Part shown: positions 8,676 through 15,437 of the stretch, piece by piece
Layout of the letters: the number at the start of each line of letters is the position of its first letter
Position numbering within the stretch: the first letter of the stretch is position 1
NCBI RefSeq assembly: GCF_014295035.1
Contig: NZ_CP060404.1
Coordinates: 1-64,000 of the forward strand
DNA: 64,000 nucleotides
Direction: 5' to 3'
From: Streptomyces buecherae
GTDB taxonomy: Bacteria; Actinomycetota; Actinomycetes; Streptomycetales; Streptomycetaceae
Made by a program: the position numbers and the translations under genes
The notes under the pieces: model-generated
The model's database searches: none
Seen by the model: only the letters and a program-made list of their open reading frames with translations
What the model was told of the DNA's origin: nothing

Positions 8676-9267
8676 GCACGCGCCCACGTGACTCCCCTGC
8701 CCCAGAACAGGCAAGCACGAAGGTGCAAGCTGGCCAGGGACTCGCGCAGTTACAGGACACCTGGGTCGGCTGCCATCATCTATCAACCGCCTGAACCGGG
8801 AGAAAGTCGTCCGGCCGGCTCAGCGGAGGGCGGAAGTCGTCCGGCCGGCTGAGCGGAGGGGGCCGGCGGCTGCCCTATGCGCGATCTGTTCGTCCGGGCT
8901 CGTCTGATGGGGTCGGCCACACAGGACGTAAAGTCACGTCGAACTTCGGCAAGCAAGTGCCGGCGGTGGAAGCCCCCGCCGTCGTTCATCACAAACACCG
9001 TCGCGACGACGACCACGGCGACAACCGCCAGAGCGCGATGTAGACCAGCACCCACATCGCCGCGCTCCGCCGCCCGCCCGCGCCCGCTGTACCAGCCGGC
9101 CCACGACACCGGCACCGTAACAACGGCCGCTCCCGAGAACACCTCAGGACAACCACGCTCGTGAACCGCACGATCACGGCCGGAACCGGACCTAAAGCTG
9201 AAACATGCCGGGGCGCGGGAGGGCAACGGCAGATCCCGCACGCGGCGAGCGTCAGCCGCGTTGCCTG
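8676..9267. other. Intergenic region without a supported gene
   Basis: Between the BKACE-like gene and the cyclodipeptide locus. It contains the 30-bp tandem repeat at 8801-8860 and otherwise no gene that I can support. The minus strand around 9057-8850 could encode a short membrane peptide only if one base is restored (see rejected items). Confidence 0.45.
8801..8860. repeat. Two tandem copies of a 30-bp unit
   Basis: Units 8801-8830 and 8831-8860 agree at 27 of 30 positions; the shared core is AAGTCGTCCGGCCGGCT followed by AGCGGAGGG. The unit also contains a CCGGCCGG palindrome. Its role is unknown; it lies in non-coding subtelomeric DNA. Confidence 0.85.
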
Positions 9268-9299
9268 GCGGTCGGGCTCTGACCACAGAGCCCGACCGC
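9268..9299. terminator. Hairpin downstream of the cyclodipeptide operon
   Basis: A perfect 14-bp stem (9268-9281 with 9286-9299) around an ACCA loop lies about 90 bases past the stop of the leftward P450 gene. It has no U-tract, which is common for Streptomyces terminators. Confidence 0.6.
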
Positions 9300-9390
9300 G
9301 GGTCGTCACTCGCCTGCCTGACGAGACGGGCACGGTGACAGGCGGGCATGTACGACGAGCCGCACGCGCCGTGTCACCGGCGCGTGCGTG

Positions 9391-10599
9391 TCACCAGGAG
9401 GCGGGGATCGCCTTCGGGCGGCGGAAGAAGAGGCCCTCGTGCCAGCGGATCTCCTCGGGTTCCACGGTCAGGCGCAGTCCGGGCCGGCGAGCCATGGCGA
9501 GCACCATCGCGGTGATCAGGGAGCGGGCCAAGCGGTTGCCGGGGCAGAAGTTGGGGCCATGGCCGAAGCCGAGGTGTCCCGGGCCCTGGCGCTCGGGGAG
9601 GAAACTGTCGGGGTCCTCGAAGGCGTTCGGGTCATGGTTGGCGGCCTCCAGCGAGACCATCGCCACCTCTCCCGCCCGGATCGGAACGCCGTCGATGTCC
9701 GCGTCCTGGGTGGCCATCCGTTTGGCAGCTCCGGTCGAGAGCGGTGTGTAGCGCAGGAGTTCCTCCACCGTCTCCGGGACCAGCGCGGGATCGCCGTGCA
9801 GCCGAGCGAGGGTTTCCGGGTGCCGCAGCAAGGTGATCACAGCGCCGCACAGAAACCCCGAGGAGGTGGGAAATCCGGCGATCAACAACAGCGCGGCGAT
9901 CTCGGACAGCGCGGCGTCATCCAGCGGACCGGCCTCGGCCGACGCTTGGGCGAGCCGCTTGAGCAGATGGTCCCCGGGCCCCTCGGCCAACCGGCGAGCG
10001 TGGGCGGTGAAGAACCGATGGATGTCGATGAGACCCGCGCGCTGCTCGGCGGCGGTCGCACCACAGAACTGGAGAGCGAGGTCGGTCCGCTCACGCAACA
10101 GCGCGACCTCTTCGGCGCTGAGCTCACCGAGCAGGACACGGGAGGTCATCGCCGCGGCCAAGGGCTCCGCGAAACCCGCCGCGAGATCAACGGGCCCCCG
10201 GCGCTCAGCGAGGTCACCCAGCAGCGTCTCGGCCCGATCACACAGCCACGCCTCGTGGCGCCGAGCCGCACGCGCTCCCAGACCTTCGGTGAACACGGAG
10301 TGCATGCCCGCCTCACGCAACACCGATACTCCATCACCGGTGGTGCCAGGAGCACGCAGTTCCACAGGCTCCTGGCGAGGCGCACCGGGAGCCATCGCAG
10401 CGGTCGAGCTGAACCGCGGATCCTCCAACAACCGCTTGGCGGTGGCGTACCGGGTGACAAGCCACAGCCGGTCCCCGGTGTACTCGGAAACCACCGGGCA
10501 AACCGGCGCGTCAGCTTCACGCAGGCGTTGGTGGTGCGGGGAGAGAGCCTGACTCCAGTCATGGAAGGGAAAGGTGAGAGGGCCTTGGGCAGTGGTCAC
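9391..10599 (-). CDS. Cytochrome P450, probable cyclodipeptide-tailoring enzyme
   Basis: A 402-residue class I bacterial P450. The heme-binding loop FGHGPNFCPG places the cysteine ligand at residue 352, and ExxR is E280-R283. The I-helix reads AGFPTS (241-246) where most P450s have AG(x)(D/E)TT, so the acid of the acid-alcohol pair is replaced by proline. GTG 10599 was chosen because AAGGAG lies just upstream and it removes a non-homologous leader. It lies downstream of and on the same strand as a cyclodipeptide synthase; P450s in such loci are known to hydroxylate, couple or dimerise cyclodipeptides. No ferredoxin is encoded next to it, so redox partners would come from elsewhere (one set is at 56.9-58.4 kb). 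The actual substrate and reaction are unknown. Confidence 0.9.
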   Translation of the reverse strand: MTTAQGPLTFPFHDWSQALSPHHQRLREADAPVCPVVSEYTGDRLWLVTRYATAKRLLEDPRFSSTAAMAPGAPRQEPVELRAPGTTGDGVSVLREAGMHSVFTEGLGARAARRHEAWLCDRAETLLGDLAERRGPVDLAAGFAEPLAAAMTSRVLLGELSAEEVALLRERTDLALQFCGATAAEQRAGLIDIHRFFTAHARRLAEGPGDHLLKRLAQASAEAGPLDDAALSEIAALLLIAGFPTSSGFLCGAVITLLRHPETLARLHGDPALVPETVEELLRYTPLSTGAAKRMATQDADIDGVPIRAGEVAMVSLEAANHDPNAFEDPDSFLPERQGPGHLGFGHGPNFCPGNRLARSLITAMVLAMARRPGLRLTVEPEEIRWHEGLFFRRPKAIPASW

Positions 10600-10640
10600 G
10601 GTGAAACACTCCTTCACATACGGCAGGCGCGGCCCGCTCC

Positions 10641-10780
10641 TCTGGGCGCAGGGCGGGTCTCCTGGGACCGGTCCGGAACCGCTGGGCGTCATGCGGGTTC
10701 GCTGGGACCGGTGCGGGTCCTCTTGGCACAGTGCGGGTCCGCTGGGAACAGTGCGGGTGCCGTGGGATCAGTACGGGGCC
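10641..10780. repeat. Seven tandem 20-bp units between the CDPS and P450 genes
   Basis: Counted in exact 20-base steps from 10641, each block fits the degenerate consensus NCTGGGNNCAGTGCGGGTCC; the four blocks from 10681 to 10760 are closest. The last block overlaps the final codons and stop of the cyclodipeptide synthase gene. The array forms most of the 168-base gap before the P450 start, so in the leftward mRNA it would lie in the P450 leader. Confidence 0.8.
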
Positions 10781-11622
10781 GCGTGGTCCTGGAGCAGGAT
10801 GAAGCCCTGGTTGGCCGCGGCGTGCAGGGGGCCGGCCCCGGTGTAGAGCAGATCGGCGAAACCCACCGGCGCGTGATAGCTGACCAGCGACGAGGAAACA
10901 CCCAGGATGCTCGGGGTGTCCATGAAGAAAGGCAGTTCGTCGATGAGGTACTCCAGGGCCAGGGTGGCGGCGCCGCTGCCCTGGCCTTCCGGCGTGGGGC
11001 CGTCGCCCTGGCCGGAGTTGGCCGCCGTCCCTGGTTCGCCTGCCGGTCCGGAGTCGGCTGCCGCCATGGGGAGGGCGCGGGCGGACACCTTCCGGCAGAT
11101 GGCACGGGTGCGTTCGTCGGTGGTCAGCGCGTCCCGGACACGCAGGTGCAGTCGCTGATAGGCCTCGGACTGCGCGAGGTCGGACAGCAGGTGGGTGTGC
11201 TGGTCCGCCACGGGGACCTCGCTGCGCTCGAAGGCGCGGCGGATCCGCCTGCGGACACACGACACCTCTTTCCGCGCCTTCTTGTGCGCCGCCTGCTCGC
11301 TATAGCCCCGAACACGGTAGTTGGACGCCAGGGAGCGATCGGGGACGATGACGTCTGTTCGCTGGAAGGTGGCATGCGCCCAGCGGAACATACGGGCGAG
11401 GGTGGGGATGGTGAAGTAGCCGTTGCCTGGGCTCACCCCGATCAGCAGGTGATCGGCCGCGCGCAGGAGCTGACGGCAGTTGGGTGTGTACGCGAGCGGG
11501 GTGTAGCCGCCGGCTGTTACGGCCACGGATAATGGTTCGGAGGCGGCAGCTGGCGTGGATGCTGCCGCGGGTGCGGAGATCTGTAACGCCCTGGGCATGG
11601 CTGGCGTCAGGGAATACGACAC
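10768..11622 (-). CDS. Cyclodipeptide synthase (tRNA-dependent), NYH-type
   Basis: A 284-residue protein with the hallmarks of CDPSs, which make diketopiperazines from two aminoacyl-tRNAs. The motif IGVSPGN gives the catalytic serine at 64 (AlbC Ser37) and Asn67 (AlbC Asn40). EYLIDELPFF gives Tyr225 and Glu229 (AlbC Tyr178, Glu182), and SYH gives Tyr249-His250 (AlbC Tyr202-His203), with spacings identical to AlbC, which assigns it to the NYH subfamily. A basic helix RRRIRRAF near 124-131 fits the tRNA-binding patch. An insert rich in Gly/Pro (about 185-217) is not typical. Start is GTG 11622; an internal ATG ten codons later is an alternative. It is the first clear gene of a leftward operon with the P450. 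The amino acid pair cannot be predicted safely by eye. Confidence 0.93.
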   Translation of the reverse strand: MSYSLTPAMPRALQISAPAAASTPAAASEPLSVAVTAGGYTPLAYTPNCRQLLRAADHLLIGVSPGNGYFTIPTLARMFRWAHATFQRTDVIVPDRSLASNYRVRGYSEQAAHKKARKEVSCVRRRIRRAFERSEVPVADQHTHLLSDLAQSEAYQRLHLRVRDALTTDERTRAICRKVSARALPMAAADSGPAGEPGTAANSGQGDGPTPEGQGSGAATLALEYLIDELPFFMDTPSILGVSSSLVSYHAPVGFADLLYTGAGPLHAAANQGFILLQDHAAPY

Positions 11623-11835
11623 AGGGAACCCTTCGGATGGCTGCGAATGGGGCTCTGCTCGGTGTGGACGTCCGTGACCGGCGCCGCTTCATTACGGCGA
11701 ACGGCGCACAGACGGGAAGCGGAAAGTGTCCTTCTTGGGCTGTTCCGAGCGCGCCAACCCCCTCACGACGCTGGGAGGGGGCGACAGGCTCCGGCTCGTT
11801 CGCCAGCCCGTCGTGCGCTGCTCAGCGGGGACCGG

Positions 11836-12063
11836 TCACCTGAGTTGGGCCCTGGTACGACTGCGTGGCGTACACGCCCGGACGTCAGCCGGGGTCGCGT
11901 ACCACGGAACGGCGGTGGGGTGGCGGGTGCTCGCCTCGCTCCAGAGCACGCGATGAGAGCCGTAACCGGGCCCGGGTGTCACCGGCCGCTGTGGAAGGTG
12001 CGTACGGCACAGGCGGATGATGGCCAGCTTCGTACCCCGCGTGGTGCGCCTTGGATACGTCAT
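11836..12063 (-). CDS. Possible small leader ORF of the cyclodipeptide operon (75 residues)
   Basis: ATG 12063 has an excellent ribosome binding site, GAGGGAGAGG at 12071-12080 with 7 bases spacing, and lies between the divergent TetR operator and the CDPS gene. The 75-residue basic product (MTYPRRTTRGTKLAIIRLC...) resembles no family I recognise and has no signal peptide or membrane segment. It could be a leader peptide, a small gene of the operon, or chance. Support is the ribosome binding site and position only. Confidence 0.35.
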   Translation of the reverse strand: MTYPRRTTRGTKLAIIRLCRTHLPQRPVTPGPGYGSHRVLWSEASTRHPTAVPWYATPADVRACTPRSRTRAQLR

Positions 12064-12130
12064 CGCAGTGCCTCTCCCTCGCGTGGTCCGTGCGCTACCG
12101 CAGAACTCGTCGAACAAAGAAGCAACCCGC

Positions 12131-12153
12131 TCACCGGAGTCTAACTCCGGTGA
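12131..12153. promoter_or_regulatory. Perfect palindromic operator of the TetR/cyclodipeptide locus
   Basis: TCACCGGAGT-CTA-ACTCCGGTGA: ten-base perfect arms with a three-base centre, 44 bases upstream of the tetR start and on the other side about 70 bases before the small leftward ORF. Size and placement are typical of a TetR-family operator, so I infer autoregulation and control of the leftward CDPS-P450 transcript. Confidence 0.75.
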
Positions 12154-12196
12154 ACGTAGCCTGGCAACGGAGACCAAGATACGACAAGGTACGTGC

Positions 12197-12832
12197 ATGT
12201 CCACACCGCACAAGAGCCGGCGGAGCGATTACGCGGAGGCCACCCGACTGGCCATCATCGAAGCCGCGCGGCTGCTCTTCTCGCACAAGGGTTACTTCGC
12301 GACCACGGTCGAGGAAGTCGCCGCCAAGGCCCGGGTCGCCCCCACCACCGTCTACGCCGTCGGCGGCGGCAAACAGGGCCTGCTGCGCACCCTGGTGGAC
12401 ATCTGGAGCCAGGCCCCCATCGTCGCCGCGTCAATGGACGAGTTCGAGTCCCTCACCGACCCGGACGAGCTGCTACGGCAACTCTCCGCCGTGACGAGAA
12501 CCATGCGGGAGAGCTTCGGCGACATCATGCGCATCCTGATCGCCACAGCGCCCCACAACCGGGACGCGGCCCACGCCCTGGCGATCGGGACCCGACGCTA
12601 TCGAGACGCGCTCACCAACGTCGCCACCCACCTAGAGAAAATCGGCGGCACACACCCGGAAATGACCACAGAACAAGCAACCAGCATCCTGTGGTTTTAC
12701 TTCGGATACAACGGATACTTCACGCTAGTCGACGAGAACGGATGGTCCTACGACCAGGCCGAACCCTGGCTCGCCCACCAAGCCACCATGGCCCTACGAG
12801 CCTCTCCACCGGGCCATGAACACATCGGCTAA
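12197..12832 (+). CDS. TetR-family regulator of the cyclodipeptide locus
   Basis: A 211-residue TetR-type repressor. The N-terminal DNA-binding domain covers residues about 12-60 (IIEAARLLFSHKGYFATTVEEVAAKARVAPTTVYA, with a GGGKQGLLRTL segment in place of the common F.SKE.L). The C-terminal ligand domain contains several aromatic residues near 175-195 (ILWFYFGYNGYFTLV). ATG 12197 follows AAGGT. The gene diverges from the CDPS operon, and the palindrome at 12131-12153 lies just upstream, making it the probable pathway-specific repressor. The ligand is unknown; a cyclodipeptide product is a plausible guess. Confidence 0.88.
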   Translation: MSTPHKSRRSDYAEATRLAIIEAARLLFSHKGYFATTVEEVAAKARVAPTTVYAVGGGKQGLLRTLVDIWSQAPIVAASMDEFESLTDPDELLRQLSAVTRTMRESFGDIMRILIATAPHNRDAAHALAIGTRRYRDALTNVATHLEKIGGTHPEMTTEQATSILWFYFGYNGYFTLVDENGWSYDQAEPWLAHQATMALRASPPGHEHIG

Positions 12833-13906
12833 CCACCCCCTGAACGAGACCAGATGCCGTCAACCAGCCTTCCACGGAAGAAGCTGACCGACACACTCGG
12901 TGTCAACCACCGGACACCGGCGGCTGGAAGGGGCGGCCTCCACTCACCTCGCTGACGCAGCGGGCCACCCCGGCCCGAAGGCTCCGGTTGCCGGCAGGCG
13001 CGGACACACCCCCAGCGGGATATGCTCCACCACCGTCTTCGCCTCGCGCATCGCGTCAGCGAGGCAACACATGGTCAGGACAGTAAAACCCGCACACACT
13101 GCCAGGGGCGACCTGCGGTCAGTGAGGTGCGGGACTCTCGGCGGGCGGCGTGCGGTGGTGGCGAGTAGACGGTGTAGGTCATTCCTCCGTCTGTCGGTGT
13201 GGTGACCGCCCCCGGCCTTCGCTGCGATCGAACAGCACCGCGATGCGGGGCGTTTTCGCCAGGTCGTCTCCCGGCCACGCCTGTCGCTGCCCGTGCGGCG
13301 GATGTCCCCAGCCAGGTCACTCAGACTCGCCGTTCGGGGATCAGGCCGATCGCGGCGATGGAGATGCCTGACATTGAAGTCGGCCTCCTGGCTCACTCGT
13401 CACAAAAGCGGCGCCCCTCTCCCAACGACCGCCACTCCCCTCGCCAGTCATCTCTGCTCGCGATTGGCACATCTTCTGCCGCAAGCGCCGATCCATTACC
13501 TCCGTCACCGCCACCCACATCAACCTCTGAATCGCCTTCCCATGCGTCACCGTGGCCCCGTCCAAAACCGTTTACCTCCCTATCACCGCATTACTCGGCT
13601 CGGCCACTACTCACCTCGACAGCGCGATTGCTCCCCGCTCCCGAAATGCCCCGCGCATGCCCCGGAACACCGCGCCTCACACGCCACGGAACTGCGTTCA
13701 CCAGGCAAGATGGGACCGCCAAAGCGCTTGTTTCCGTGCGCGAGTTGAGGGTTCGGCGCGCCAGTCGAAGGCTGTTGCCATTGTTGTGTGGGGTGGGCTA
13801 GCGTGCAGAGTGGTCGTCATACGGCGAGTGTTGGCACACGGGGTGCGAGAGGCCGTGTCGACCAGGCGTATCGCCGGTTCATGCGCTCATACCGGAAGGT
13901 TGGGTA
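12833..13906. other. 1.07-kb region without a supported gene
   Basis: The only structures I can point to are a short hairpin at 12898-12919 (CGGTGTC/GACACCG) that may end the tetR transcript, and a 17-codon minus-strand mini-ORF at 13374-13321 with AGGAGG at 13384-13389. Codon-position GC bias in the longer open frames is not gene-like. The region separates the cyclodipeptide locus from the next cluster. Confidence 0.45.
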
Positions 13907-14638
13907 ATGGCGAAGAAGACCCCAGGTCTCCCCCGGGTGGGCGTGACCACGCGCTTTCGGTCCGCTCTTGTCAGCCACAGCATTCATCGCGGCTATATCG
14001 AACAGGTGGCGCGGTCCGGCGGTTTGCCTCTCGCCATTCCCACCGTCGAACCGGAATTCTGCGACGATTATCTGAATACGGTGGACGGGCTGTTGTTGAC
14101 CGGGGGCGAAGACATCGACCCGCGATTCAGCCCCGGGACGCCCCGCCAGCGCGACTACACCTACCATCCGCGGCGCGACGCCTTCGAGTCCCGCCTCGCC
14201 CGCCGCGCGCTCGACCGTGGGCTGCCGGTGCTCGGCATCTGTCGGGGCTCGCAGGTTCTGTGGTCCGTGACGGGTAACCCGCTGATCCCCCACCTCCCGG
14301 ACGTCAACGGCGGCCAAGTGCTCCACCGGCACTCGCCCACCGAGCCCGCCCAGCACAGCGTCCGCCTCGTGCCGGGCAGCAAGGTGGCGCGGGCGTACGA
14401 CGAACCGGTGGTGAAGGTGGCCTCCCTGCACCACCAGGGGCTTGGTCCACAGACACCCGGCGATCTGCGCTGGCGGGTGGTCGGGCATGCCGAGGACGGC
14501 ATGGTGGAGGCGTTCGAACGGGAGGATACGGCCGCGCCCTGGGCCGTCGGTGTGCTGTGGCATCCCGAGCTGCCCGTCGGCGATGACCGGACCGACCCCC
14601 TGATCGCCGCCTTCGTCTCCGCGATCGGCACGTCATGA
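13907..14638 (+). CDS. Peptidase C26 / gamma-glutamyl-gamma-aminobutyrate hydrolase-like class I GATase
   Basis: A 243-residue PuuD-like hydrolase. The nucleophile elbow GICRGSQ places the cysteine at residue 112, the histidine-glutamate pair is in GVLWHPE near 222-228, and LLLTGGEDIDPR is the conserved loop at 62-73. These enzymes cleave gamma-glutamyl amides. ATG 13907 follows GGAAGG. The stop overlaps the next start (ATGA), so it is translationally coupled to the GNAT gene. In a biosynthetic setting it could remove a gamma-glutamyl protecting group or open a glutamyl conjugate; this is inference. It is the first of two such hydrolases in the window. Confidence 0.87.
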   Translation: MAKKTPGLPRVGVTTRFRSALVSHSIHRGYIEQVARSGGLPLAIPTVEPEFCDDYLNTVDGLLLTGGEDIDPRFSPGTPRQRDYTYHPRRDAFESRLARRALDRGLPVLGICRGSQVLWSVTGNPLIPHLPDVNGGQVLHRHSPTEPAQHSVRLVPGSKVARAYDEPVVKVASLHHQGLGPQTPGDLRWRVVGHAEDGMVEAFEREDTAAPWAVGVLWHPELPVGDDRTDPLIAAFVSAIGTS

Positions 14639-15345
14639 CCTTCGGCATTCAGCGTCTTGGCCCGGCCGACCTCGGGCTCCTCCTCGACCTCCAGGAGAAG
14701 ATCCACGCCGCCCAGCCCGATCCCGACACCTTCCAGCGCAGCACGCCCGAGTTCCTGGCGTACTGCCTGGCGGACGGCGGGCGTTGCTACCGGGCCGTCC
14801 ACGGCGACGAGACGGTCGCGTACCGCATCGTCTACTTTCCGCGTGAGCGGCCGTTCAACCTGGCCATCGACACCACCGTGCCCGCCGCCGAGTACGGCAC
14901 CGTGGCCCACTTCGACACCATCGGCGTGCTGCCGGAGTGGCGGGGTCACGGGCTCGCCCGGCGCCTCAACTCCCGAGCCCTGACCGATCTGGCCGACACC
15001 GGCACCCGGCACATCCTGGCCACCAGCGCGCCGACCAACCCGTACGGCGTTCGGGCGCTGACGGAGGCCGGGTCGCGTGCCATCGGTGTGGTCGAGAAGT
15101 TCGGTGGCAAGCTCCGCCTGCTGTTCTACCGGCCCTATCCGCAGGCATGGCCCGCGGCTCCCGCTACCGGTGCCCAGCCGGTCGCGGCAGCGCGGCGGCA
15201 GGTCGCACTCGTGGACACGGCCGCCCTGGTCGACGCCTTCCGCCAGGGTTGGGTGGGGGCCGGCGTCCGGTTCACGGCGGCGGGCACCGCCGACCTGCGC
15301 ATGGTGCGCTCCTGCCTGCCGGTGTCCCTCCGTACGCATGACTAG
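14635..15345 (+). CDS. GNAT-family N-acetyltransferase
   Basis: A 236-residue protein with a GNAT domain in its first 165 residues. The acetyl-CoA loop is HFDTIGVLPEWRGHGLARRL (about 91-110), matching the V-x-P-x-x-R-G-x-G pattern with one shift. The C-terminal 70 residues have no recognisable domain. It overlaps the upstream hydrolase by four bases (ATGA). Its neighbours are the FAD oxidoreductase and PLP decarboxylase, suggesting an amine or amino acid as acceptor. Confidence 0.85.
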   Translation: MTFGIQRLGPADLGLLLDLQEKIHAAQPDPDTFQRSTPEFLAYCLADGGRCYRAVHGDETVAYRIVYFPRERPFNLAIDTTVPAAEYGTVAHFDTIGVLPEWRGHGLARRLNSRALTDLADTGTRHILATSAPTNPYGVRALTEAGSRAIGVVEKFGGKLRLLFYRPYPQAWPAAPATGAQPVAAARRQVALVDTAALVDAFRQGWVGAGVRFTAAGTADLRMVRSCLPVSLRTHD

Positions 15346-15437
15346 CCCGGCCCGGCGCTTCGGTCAGCCTCCGCGGCGGAGGGCTGGTCCGCGCCACCGT
15401 CCTCGTTCCCATCGGCTCGAACAGGATCGTCCGCGCC

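Noticed and set aside
8850..9057. Minus-strand small membrane peptide starting MWVLVYIAL and continuing AVVAVVVVATVFVMNDGGG
   Set aside because: The two parts are in different frames and need one inserted base near 9040. Possible decayed gene or sequencing error, but there is no ribosome binding site or homologue I can name.
13180..13320. 35-codon frame starting MTYTVYSPPP on the minus strand
   Set aside because: GGAGG is only one base from the ATG, too close to act as its ribosome binding site, and there is no conserved feature.
12944..13396. 150-codon minus-strand frame between tetR and the C26 hydrolase
   Set aside because: Arg/Ser/Pro-rich shadow-type composition, no ribosome binding site and no family resemblance.
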